This document shows positions 24,404-36,500 of a stretch of 64,000 nucleotides of DNA, in pieces. Source of the stretch: Stichopus chloronotus (Eukaryota > Echinodermata > Holothuroidea > Aspidochirotida > Stichopodidae); assembly GCA_021234535.1 (NCBI GenBank), contig CM037837.1, positions 5,434,218 through 5,498,217 of the forward strand, given 5' to 3'. A model generated the notes under the pieces. It searched no databases. It saw only the letters and a program-made list of their open reading frames with translations, and had not been told where the DNA came from. How positions within the stretch are numbered: position 1 is the stretch's first letter; every line of letters starts with the position of its first letter. Made by a program: the position numbers and the translations under genes.

Positions 24404-27400
24404 GAAAGTACTTATTTTGTTTAATCCCAAATGAGCAGCAAGACTTGTTTTGCATCATGGTAACCACATCATGGCATTTCTTATTCTGGTTTCATATCTC
24501 CGTCTGTTACTTTTTTCTCAGTGACAGCTAATACACAGACTAGAAACAGAAGAAAACATATCCTGAGATAATTGGCTTTCCTTAATTTGTCACAAGGGTG
24601 CAATTATGAAGGAAGGGCTAGAGGAGGTAGTTTACGTTTCTTCGATCTTTAGGAATTTTTGCTGGGCAGTTCTTGATTATCCCTTTGGGGATGTCACAAT
24701 ATTAATTAAGGCTTATTTGTGAGTTGCTGTCACACTTTTTGAAATAATTAGAGCTAGCAAGTAGAACCTAGTTTGGTGCTCCATCTTATTGAATTATTTA
24801 AAGGTTCTTGTCAAATGGTTGAGATAAAATTATGACTTGCTTTTTTTTTTTGACTTGTTTTTTTTTTAAATCTCACCACATAAGTAGTCATGAATGTAGA
24901 AGTCACTGCAATGAAGTGGAGGTAACCAGAACCAGTTCTAACTTCTTTCAAGAAAAACTTCTAAACCTAGAGTCTTATGTATGCCGACTTCAATCTCGAA
25001 ATGTGTTTGTCTGTTAACGATATTTTAACTCTAGCAATGATTCATGAAAGGTGATTTTTATCTGTGCAAACTCGACAAACGTGACTTGGTCCTCCCCTTA
25101 AATTTCTCGCTCTAGTGAATCGGCATGCGTCAGTTATAAACATGTCAGGTCATGTTCATGTGCTGTACTTACTTAAGGAAATATCAGCCACTCAGGGACT
25201 AAGATTGCAGGTGTAGTATCACCATGATAACCTGGCGCACCAGATTAACGGGTGAGAGTGAGTCACGTAATCGAGACATTAGTTTGCTGGGTGTTTCTTT
25301 TGTCCTCTTGATTGATTTTACTCATGTTCAGTCCTTGAGGGGGCGGTCTGACGAACTCTGTTTCATTAAAATCATTTTGCTCTGGACACCTGATACCCAT
25401 GGGCTGCCACACGAGTCCAACTTTAACCTTTCCCTGTTTAATGCATTTCTCATAAATCCAATTTCCAAGGTGGATTTTAATTTGTTTTACTTCACAGTGA
25501 TATATATTCAGTTTGTATATTCCGTGTCCTTAAGGCAAAAATCTGGAAAAGCAGTTTTTAAGAAAATGACCTTAGATTAGATATTTGGTAAGTTCACCTT
25601 GCCAGCAGTGCTTGTGTATATGTTTTCTTTCATAGGACTAGATGCGAGTGTTATAGTAATGTATGTTCATAAAGGCCTTTGATTTTCCAAACTTTGGTAG
25701 TGAAGTTCTTAAACATCAACATGTGGAAATCTGTGCTTCACCAAATTGGATAGAGCCTGAAGTGTGGGATGTTTCGTTAAATAACATTGATTATAAACAG
25801 ACTAAACCATCTGATGGGTTTAGTCTGTTTATTTCCTGAAGTCGACTGTCCAGTTAAAAATTTGATCTGGAACCAATCATCATTAAACATTGTGAATTGT
25901 TTACTGTCCTGTTAATGCAAAATTCTACCGTCGTTATCGTTGATGCACAGTAGGTGGTTGATTGAACCAGGGAGAGGGCACTGTGACTGGTCCCGAATTA
26001 CGTAGATATTATGGAAATTATGTAGACGTAAAACATTTAATTCAATGTGAGGTTCACAGTTGTAGAGTAATTTGTACAGTGATTTGTATAGTGTAGCATG
26101 CATGAAGTTTTTTTTGCACTTCCTTACAACATTGGCCTGTGGAATATCTTGTTAATAATTATTGATAAAACTAGAAGATGAAGAAGGAAACATGAGAAGT
26201 GCGCACACGGTGCATGCTTACATGTAATACGATTAACTATTCCAGTAATCTTTCTGTACAAGCTAGTTTCTGATCTGCCGGTGTATTTTACTGAATGTTG
26301 TTAAGATTTAATGGGCGGCTGTTATCATTGATCTCAAAGCATTTAGTCTGTGATTGAAGCATTTCCTCTGTCAATGAGCATTTAATTTGAAATATTTCAA
26401 TTTGAATGCATTGAACAAAGCTTACTTTTGATTAAGAACTATGCTTTCTTAAGGATCCAGCAGAGCATGTTACCTTTTCAGCCAGATCTGATCGTGCACT
26501 CATGTGCAGTCAGCTGAAACTTTCATCAGTTTATATAATCCTACCTATGAGGCAATGTGGCAGGTATAACGTAAATGCCCAGTCGATACTGGTCCAAAAT
26601 GTAGAAAGATTCTTTGAGTATGCTCCCCTGGAAATAATTTCGTATATCTCGCACGATCGTTTTTGATGTAAAGCATGGAGTGTAAGACATAATCTTCCGC
26701 AACAAAGCGAGAATTCTAATGCAAGGTTGGGATGCTGGAACATGTCATTATGAGTCACTTAGTAGTGTCGGTGGCCATGTTTTGAAGCTCTGTACCGTAC
26801 TGATAGCAGCATATAAACACAGGAATACGTCATGGATATATAGCAAACAGATTCGTTTGACGTTGAAATTGGTTTGAATGATTAATGTTCAAAATCAGAA
26901 TGTTGCAGGGTGAACAATGCTTGACATTAATTAACATTCTAGTGCACTTTGTTTGAAAGAAGATAAGTGGCCCTGAGTAGTGACTTTGCATTATCTAAAT
27001 TAGGCTGCAGTCTCAATTCTTCAAACGGCAAGCCATGCAAAGATCTTTCAGATATTACCGTATTCACATGCTGTCATGATTAATAAAGTAAATTTTGGCA
27101 AAGAAGAGTTTTTAACTCAACAGGATCTATGGATTTTAATTAAGAATTTTTTAATTTGTGGTGTCTACCATGTAGAAGTGAGACTTGTTTATGTTTATTT
27201 TGGGGATTTCCAATTAAAGTTTTTGCCATCAGATAAGTCGCTACTCACAATCTCAGTGCATGTATGTCGATAGGCATAGTGTGAAGAAGACCACATGTAT
27301 GGAAAAATATGTAAATTATCCTTTGCTCACATTTTCCTGCCCTGGCGGTATTAATTCGCAGCATGTACTTCCTCACTTCTTACAACCTATCCTCCTGTAT

Positions 27401-30234
27401 TGACTATAATCTAGCAACTGGCAATTGTGCATGTATCTGGTCTTGTCAATTTTTTATTTATTTTCACATTTAAGCCTGACAATTTTGCCTGACCTTTAAA
27501 GTGAAATCAACAATTTACAACATCGGTATAACGCCTTATAGTTGGTTCTGACAGATTAGGAAAAAGTTAATGAGGTTGATTTAATTGGATCAGTGGGAAT
27601 TGTTTGCAATATCACAGCGTACACTGAGAATGAGCCGTGGCAGAACTACTCGACACGATGCGATTGCTGTGCTGGGGATATCTATCGATTAATCAAAGAA
27701 AGTTTGCCCGTCTACTCGAGATGGGTGTCCCTTCTACAAATATATCAAAATCCACTTAATTTAATCATCAAGAAGAGTATAGTCTGTGTCACCCGGGAGC
27801 TACAGATGTGATTGACACCGTGGAAGTCAACCTCATGAAAAGAGTCTTGAAAAGTCGTCACCGGATCTCAGAAGGAGCTACCAGAATCCAGTCCATTGGG
27901 ATATCACATTTCAAATCATTGGTGTGTTGTGGCCTTTGTTTGCTTTTTTTCTTGAATTACTCTGCCATCTTCGGTAGGGGAATTCAATCAGCTCGGTCAC
28001 ATCCCTCTGGTGGAGTGATGTTAGCTTGTAAGCCTCTGTTCAATTTATCCTTCTCTGACTTGTTTACTTATCTCTTTTTCATGTGGGTCTTGACAAAATG
28101 GATTGTCACAGAGAAAAGAAAAACAATCCCATTCCCTTCCCTGAAGTCTCCATTCATTCACACAACCATGTGTTCTCTTTATCTCTCACATGCCGCTGGT
28201 GCACCATCAATGAATATCTCGGAATGAAAAACGCTGAAACTGTAAATTCAGTTCAAAAATAAGAACTTGGCATAATGGTCACATAATAACACACTGTCAG
28301 TGTAGTGTGGTATTCATTACTGCTCCCAAGAATTGCAGAAGCCCCTCCATTCAGAAAAGCTGGGTTTGTACTACTTACAATTGCTGAAAAGTATTTTTGA
28401 TCAGACTTCAAATTGTCTGGCTCATATCTTTTCCATTTTGTAAATATTTTTTCAGTTGCTTATGTTCACCAGCTTGCTTTCCTTTTTCCTTTCAGTGCAT
28501 GCATAATGGGCATGACTGTAATACCTGTTTCATGTACGTAATAGTAGTAATAGCTAATAGTGATAATAATAATGGAAATCGTCGCTTGAACTTAGATGTT
28601 ACTGGATTTCTGGAATATTCATCAAAAACTCAACAGGGTAGGACACGAAGTTTGAGATGTTTGGGTCTTGTTTATATGGCACCTGAACATTGCACACACA
28701 GGTACGCATTTCTGCATGCACAAAGCTGGAAGTTGAACAAAGTCTTACATTTGTATGAAGATATTCATGGACTAATGTGTAATCATGTAGATGGGAATTT
28801 AAAAGTACAGTTTGGATGTTTTCTTTTTGTTTGGCACGGCGTTGCAATTTTCCAAAACTCGCTGAGACGGAAACTTGCAAACGGGGGGAAAATGAGATTG
28901 TGTGATTCTTTGTGAATAAAAAAAAAACGAAATGAAAATACAAATTCTCAATTTCCTGTTGATTTGAGAAGACATTCCAGTAGTGTTTTCCACTAAATGC
29001 TGCTTCAAAATATTTAAAACTTAAATGTCACAGTATTCCCTCTCAGCACTTATACGTACCTACAATATACTTCCTGTGTCGTCTGATTTTGGGGTATATG
29101 CATGCATCTGTGAAAATGTCGATAAAATGGCCTCCTGCTTCCTGAACCGCCTTGAGGCAAAAAAGAAACAAGGCAGGCTTTGAGAGTATCTCTAGCTTGT
29201 TTCTATGACTACATTTAAAGTTGGCTTCAATTCATCGTGGATAAGTTCTTCGGTTAAAAGTGGTTTATTTCTCATTCTTTGGGTGCTTGTGTTCCATTTT
29301 GCTGCTTTCTCGGGATCGGATATGGAGAGAGTTTGATCGCCGCCCTTTCGAGGAGGATCTGAATCATCTGACCTCAGTGAGGTGCTCTTGATCTGTAACG
29401 TAAACTCGAGGGATATTTGAGCAGGCTTTCCTTTCAGAGTACCTTTACATACTGTTCCACTTTTTAAACTGAGACAAATTGCAGGAAGGATAAGTGTAGA
29501 TAAAGCTTCTCTGTACCATGTAATGTAACTTATACCAGCAATGAAACATCATTCCATTTCTTCTGTATTTTTGAAAATGACCGCAGCCCTTACGGTCTAT
29601 TGATAATTTGAAACCAAAATTTGTACAAATTTGAACCAACACTTCAAGCTAGTCTTCATGAGCTTCCTTTCAATACACTGAAGAACTCTCCTCTGTGATC
29701 CTTCAGCTTACAAGTTCCATAAAGACTACACACTGGTTAGAAGAGAAGAACATTTTTCCACTGCAGATACTTCTAACCCCACACCGGTATCTTGTACATA
29801 AGCCGATATTAATCTTCGGAGAAAACCGCCCGGGTCAAGAAAGATTGTCGGTTAAGTCTGAAGGTCACATCTCGTAAACTATTGTAATTTTTCTTTCAAG
29901 GCAGCATTTTGAAATAAACATTTCTTTACTTGTAACTTACGAACCATACATGCTACTGAGATTAATATATATACCAATAGAGAGAAAAAATGTTCCTAAT
30001 TTTTACTGAATGTCAATTTCCTCCACTGTCCAGTCTCTTTAAAACTTGATGCCAGTGGAAAATTATATTGGGTTTTATTCCATATCAAGCCAAAAATGTG
30101 ACACTAAATTTCACAACTCATTGCTTCCTTGAAGCAAGTTGTGATTATAAAGAAATGCGAAGGATATTAAATTAGTTGGTCTGTTATGACATCACAGATT
30201 CCCCATACAACCCACTTTGAAGAAGAAATTTGTT
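24404..30234. other. Noncoding stretch with one perfect palindrome
   Basis: It contains the stem-loop at 25793-25832. Open frames at 27593-28227 and 28397-28915 (up to 172 codons) begin at non-ATG codons or lack splice context and match no family I know. 29128-29400 is richer in G and C and contains exon-like text, but I cannot define an exon. Confidence 0.4.
25793..25832. repeat. Perfect inverted repeat, 16-bp arms, 8-base loop
   Basis: ATAAACAGACTAAACC is followed by ATCTGATG and the exact reverse complement of the arm. The arms are too perfect for chance in DNA of this composition. Confidence 0.95.
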
Positions 30235-30598
30235 AAAAGAATCCATAGCTAATGGATCCATAGGTAATGTCATGTTATGTTATCCTTAGGTAATCCATAG
30301 GTAATGTTATGTTATCCATAGGTAATCCATAGGTAATGTTATGTTATCCATAGGTAATGTCATGTTATGTTATCCATAGGTAATCCATAGGTAATGTTAT
30401 GTTATCCATAGGTAATGTTATGTTATCCATAGGTAATCCATAGGTAATGTTATGTTAAATTAAAAAGGCTGTAAATACTTGTAAAAACTATATTTCTTTT
30501 CCACTCTTAGGTAAGTAAATGTACACTTTTGTGTATAACATGAGGACGGAAATAAGGTTTTTCCTTCACAAAAGAAAAAAAAAAAAGAATCCATAGCT
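30235..30598 (+). mobile_element. Retroposon-like insertion with 16-bp target duplications, poly(A) tail and tandem array
   Basis: AAAAGAATCCATAGCT occurs at 30235-30250 and again at 30583-30598. The enclosed 332 bases end in a 12-base A run (30575-30586), the signature of target-primed reverse transcription. The first 200 bases of the insert are a tandem array (30251-30456); the rest (30457-30574) is a short unique body without an open frame. The polymerase III boxes of a SINE are not evident, so this could equally be a 5'-truncated LINE tail. Confidence 0.65.
30241..30456 (+). repeat. Two-module tandem array (ATCCATAGGTA and ATGTTATGTT)
   Basis: Module A (ATCCATAGGTA) and module B (ATGTTATGTT, or the longer B' ATGTCATGTTATGTT) alternate in the order A B' A A B A A B A B' A A B A B A A B. 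Module A differs by one base from the neighbouring target-site sequence ATCCATAGCTA. Confidence 0.9.
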
Positions 30599-33500
30599 TC
30601 CTGCCGGAACATGCTATTGAGATATGGTTTGAACTAATAAAGAAAGAAATTCCCTGACTAATATGAAATTCTTATCTTTAGTGCAGGTAAATCCATTTAA
30701 TTCATACTTAATGCCACAACTCCCACAGTCAGCCCTCTTATTGGTATTCCATTCTCCCACGCTTTATCTGTTTGTGGAAAGTAAATTTGGCCAGATAGAT
30801 AAAGGAATGTCAGATATATTTTTTTGTTATTGATGATAAAAGAACATGATAGATGTTTCCCTTTACCTTTGCATCTACTGAGAGCTGTTTCCAAGTTCTT
30901 AAACTTCAACAGCTCAGTGTCTTCCTCTGAGGGACTGTAATTCTAAGTGTCAACTCCATGCATGAAGCATCATTCGACCACCAATTATATGTTAAGGAAA
31001 CTTTGTGCGATCTTTCATCGCCAGAACAGTACGGAACTTTAATGGATTACATTGTGCGTAATAGTGCAAGCTTGTAGCTGTTGGTGCAAGTGAGTGCTCT
31101 CTAACTATCGGAATAGATTTCCCCACAAGATATACTGCTCACCTTGTCTCACATATTGGGGGAAGGGCAATATTGGTGTAGCACTTTTGCATACCACTTT
31201 TAATAAGGTATGATTAGTCACTGGCTATGACTTTCATTTGAAGCACTTTTATAATGTAAGTTCTTGCCATCTTCTGATCATTAAATTTCACTCTGATTTA
31301 GGGAAGATGCCTATTGCACAGTTTGTTACAAGCATAGCAGTAGCAGGAGCTCGTCTATCAACGAGGGCACTTGACCCGGGGATGATCATTATTCTCATTG
31401 TAGCTAACTTACCCCTTTCAGCGTAATCGTCCTGTCAGTCCGAAGGCCTTTGTTTATTTACATTATCCTCGTATTCTTTCTCTGGTATTCCATCAGCCTC
31501 AATCGGTCGCCGTGTTTCACAAATAATAAACCCATTAGCCTTATCTCCCAGTTAATGAATACTCTCGTCTTTAGAATTCATCGTGATGTACATCTCATCA
31601 GAGTAAGGAACATCCACGGGGCTGTCAAACTCGGTGACAACCCCAAAATCTTGTATCAAGATAAATCACTGTAGGGTCTTTGTGGACAACTGCTCGAGTA
31701 GATGTCAAGGGTTTTTCTACCCCAGCAGTTTTTGAAGGGCAAAATTTAGATTGCGGTAATTAACTTATTCTTATTTGAGAGATTACGGTCCATGGGCTCT
31801 TTGTGGTCGTATAATTTAATTACTTCGGTATGGTTGTAATGAACACTCTCTGATGTTGTCAGATTAGCTTCTGAAATGGCATATCGCCAGATAGATAATT
31901 ACATTCTTTTCAGTTTTTTTGACCCATTTGATTACAAAAGGAAAAGGGTGTGATGGATGGCATTGTGGCCTTTATATTCCTAAAGGAAATATTGTCCATG
32001 CAGTCATAGCTGTGCTGGACTGGTTCTTTGGACGAGATTGTTGGCAAAATATGTTGCTGTCAGTTGAGTTCATGCTTCAGCAGCTCCATATTTGATCCAA
32101 TACAGTATGCTACATCACAATTTTCACATTTGGACATCAATGAGAAGGGAACAGCTCTGCTTTTTGCAATATTGGCACCCAGTTGAACAAAGAACTTGTC
32201 TACGTGTTGCTATTTTGTCGACTACTTTAAAAGGCGCTGTTGTTTTTCAGTCTGAAGATTGTTGTTTACTTGATAGATTGTCGAAGTTGTTTTACAAGAG
32301 TTGTTACCTGCATACTGCTGCAGCTTTCTCAAGATTTCCCAAGACTTTCATAGCTTGACTAAGCCACTTATGAGGTAATCGCCTGCGACCCCTGGTCTCC
32401 TGAGGAACCTCTTTCTTATTTGGAAGATTAATTACCCTAGCTGTGCTTCCCAAGTCACTTGCATACAAGAATGCAATATTCATCAGTAATGTGGACTTCC
32501 AGAGCTGCAACTATATCGAAAACATGCGGTTACTCTACTCACGTCACACACGTATACATGTGAAATCTCCCTTCGTCGTCGACAACGTCACGTCTTAAAG
32601 GAGGTCGATGAATATGGTCACTGTACCAGTGAATGGGATAGGATTCCAAGACTGCAGCCTGTAGAATATAATTGTCATCTTAGTTTTACATTTTGCAGCA
32701 TCAGTAAATCTGCTTGCCAGCCTACCAATGACTTTTCCTAATTAGTGGAAATGTGAGAAGGTTAGCTGAAATTGTTCACTATGTCCAAACATATGTTGGT
32801 TGCCATCATGAGGTCATTGACTTTGCAGTGAGTTGGTCTTGATGTGTCAAGTTCATTGTGAACCATCCACTGAAGACATGCAGACCTTTGCAAAGATATT
32901 GAGTGCTTGAAAGGAAATGACCATCAATTGGTACAACAAATTTAGTGCTTTTTGTACACATTTTTTTTATTTTGTTTCTTTGGAACTGTGTTAATTTCAA
33001 AATGCTTGAGCACTGGCAGTCTTTCAATCACATACCGTAATTTTGTTTTTTAACTCAACTTTCAAATTGATCTTGTTTCAGTATTAATTTTTTTGTTTAT
33101 AGTACTCTGAAATAATACTTTTCATGTATTTTTTCTTTTAATCTGGTACAAATGTAAAACTTATAAATACATAGAAAAAAAATAGAAACTCGTAGTACAC
33201 ATTACATTAAACATTGTAAAATTGTATGAAATATTTTTGTGCACTGCCATCTGATACTGCCAACACGTATCACATAGCATTATAGCATATGCAGTTAAGA
33301 GTTGACCAGATGTGGGTGTCCACGAGCGACACCGTCCGACGATAATTATTTTACTTCAGCCCCAGTGTGTGACCGAAGAAATTCGTTACTGGTTTATCTA
33401 ACGAAAATGGATCCAGTCAAGACTGATTACATTGTAATAATGCCATGCTGGGGAAAGACATTAAAAAGACTGTTAATTAAGGCATGCGAGATAACCAAGG

Positions 33501-36500
33501 CAGTGCGTTGGACTGATGGAAAAGGTCCAGCAGGCAGATTGATGATGTGATTTTTTTTCATTTTCTTTGTGGTGTCCAAATCATGGGTCCAGGTTAATTT
33601 AGTCTCATTGTGAAGAGAAAGCTTTTTATTGTATGATATGCTATTAAAGGTGCGGTATCAGACTTACAGAACAAGTTAGTGAGTACCAACATAAGGAGTG
33701 CAAGTTCCCAAGCAGAGTTTTACAGTTGCTTTCAAAGTCAAGTGACATTTTTAGAAAGAATTTGAAAATGGATTGTACATGTATTAAATTTTAGCACTCT
33801 CTTATGAGTGGTTATCATTTGTTTCATTTGCTTCGTCTATTTGTATTGTTTTGTATACTGTTGCAAATGCTATGAATATATAGTGGATTTGGTGCATTAT
33901 AAGTCTGGTATTGGTATTATTATCATTGTTATTAATACAGTGTCAACCACACATTCAGTTTCTCCATTTTAGCATATGGACCTGAAACATGGACCATAAG
34001 AAAGGAAACTGGAAACAGGGTGAATGCAGTGTAAATGTGGTTATATAGCTTGAATAGCACAAATAACAGATAAGACAGTCAGAAATAGGTTAACAGAAAA
34101 CATTTGCTTGTAATGTCTGTCTGCCAGGAACAAGATTTGGGAGATTTTTATTTTTCACTGCATGGAATGTTTGAGGGAACATGTGACGTACTGAAAAGTG
34201 TTTGGTTATCTCACTCAGATGTTGGAGGGATGTAGGCAATGATTATAGTTGACGGGCCTAGAAGCGAATAAACTAGAGTGGCCAGCCATGGTTGTCAGCG
34301 TTCCATTAGAATAGGACACACAGTTGATGATGACGATGATGATGATACTGATGACGAAGATGATGAAAATGTCAAGTCTAAGTTGCGTCCTTGAATATGT
34401 ATGTACAGTATAATTGTAAAGTATACAAGCAGAGGTATCAAATTTTAAACCATTGTTGAGTGCTAGTATGAATAAAAATCTTATTTAATGATTTTATGAA
34501 CATGAGTCAGGTATGGTAGATAATCAATACCACCAGTCTGGTGTGGAAGTACCCATGCAATGAGGCCACCTGCTGTTAGCAGCATTACTTGATCATGTCA
34601 CAGAGATTGTGTCTCATACTTGGACATTGTAGATTCAAATTCAGAACATTGTATTTAGTTAGTTATCATCGTAAATTACTTCTGTGTCAGTGATAAGCAT
34701 AGTTGTTGTATTTAAGTCCCTTGAAAGTTACCACTTCAGGGACTTGTGTGCATAAATAGTTGTTCAAGAAAAAGTTGAAAGCAAAGCAAACTGCCAGTGA
34801 AAATTGCTGAACCACGTGAAATAGTGTGGTTATCATGTATGTTAGTGATATGAAACTCTTAATATTTAGAGTATGTTTCAAAGGTACCAACAAACATCAA
34901 CTTAGGCTCCTGAGCATGAAATGGGAGCAAGATTAAACACATTTGAAGTTCTGTTCCATCAGAGTTGACTAACTAATATAAGATCTCTTGACTTTTTGGC
35001 CAGGACAAAAGATATGATATTGCAAGATTAATAAGTGGGAATGGCAAATCAATATGAAAGAATTCTAGAGTTCAAAATCATCATCCCCTAAAGTATTTTA
35101 AAGTGCTTGATATCCATAATTATACAGTATAAACCAGTGATATATACTTGGGATTCTTATCTCCTAAAGTTATGTAGCATAGTATCCTTGATTACATTTT
35201 GAGGGCCTTCATGGGATTTCTCTCCATGTTGCAGAATTTGTAGTGAATGTGGTGTTTTTCAAAGGATTAACTCCTGACAATGATTCCACAAATGGATTTG
35301 TCCATTTCAAGCACTAACTGTTGTTGCCAGCAGCCCAGCAATGCAATATTACATGTTTTTCTTTAAACTTGTTTTCAAGGACAGGATCTGATTTACAAAC
35401 ATCATGAAATAAACACATCTTTGTTTGCAACAGGAGAGAGCTGTAATTTCTTGGAGCTCGGTACCATTGACGTCTTCCCATCTGTCAACTTTCCAACATG
35501 TATAGCTGCATACACATGCCACAGTGTTGCGGATGGCTGCCCTTGGGAAGGTGATGTATGTAGCCAGTCGTTCAGTTACTGTCAGATTCAAAAGGTGAAA
35601 GGCGACGGATCTTCTCGTGACTCGAGAACCTCAAAATTTGTAACATCACTACCACATTCTGGTCTGCTGTGTTGATCACACAGATTGATGGCATTGTCAA
35701 GAACAGATGACTATTGTACACAAGTGAGGTACATGTATGTGAAACTGCACATGGCATGCAGCACAATGATAAGTTAAGGCGCTTTCTGATTTATGAGATG
35801 ATTCCCTGTCTCTAATCTTTTCCTAACTAGCATCCATGGTGACGTTGATTTACAGTACATCTAAAAGTACATGGCCGATTGTCAACATCCTTGACCAGCC
35901 TTCAAGCTGATTTTGGTGTCTCTTGTACAGTAAAGCTGTAGCTAACCCTGTATCATGGCAAAGGTTGGAATAGGAATTTATGGAAACCTTAACACTTGTC
36001 ATTTGTAGTTGGTGGATTTTTAATATAACATGACTTTATTAATACATGACCACTTTGGTGAGAGAGAGAGAGAAAGAGAGCCAGTATCCCTCCAGTATTG
36101 CTGAATAAAGTTGTAGGGGAGGAGGGGGGGGAGATGGAATGCCCTGACAGAATCTTGCAATAATCAACCTGCCTAATATTTTCTTCATTTTGGCATGGAG
36201 TGGGCCCCTGATGTAATCCCCCCCTCCCGACCAAGTTGTTACTCTCGATTGCTGCCCTTCCATTATTTGTGGGCCGGTATGTTATCTTAACACAACTGAA
36301 TCTTATTTAGCCCTCGGCAGTTCAGAGCTAATGTAAGAAACTTGCAACTCCATGGTAAAAGCTATAAAAGAACAGTTCAGACAATCCCCAAGCTCTTTCA
36401 CAGATAAGGAATAATCAATATTAAACCATCAGACGAGGCGTTTTCCACATAAAAACAGCACCCACTTGATCAAGAAGAATGTTGAAACTCTGGAGCATTT

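Noticed and set aside
27808..28227. Plus-strand open frame of 139 codons
   Set aside because: It starts at GTG, has no splice context settled and no recognisable domain.
28397..28915. Plus-strand open frame of 172 codons
   Set aside because: It starts at a non-ATG codon, has low-complexity and hydrophobic runs, overlaps another long frame on the minus strand, and matches no family.
29128..29185. ATGGCCTCCTGCTTCCTGAA, resembling the first codons of GLOD5
   Set aside because: The similarity ends after about ten codons and the frame stops soon after; probably coincidence.
30241..30456. Tandem array as a possible CRISPR
   Set aside because: Units are adjacent with no unique spacers, in an animal genome; it is a minisatellite within a retroposon-like insertion.
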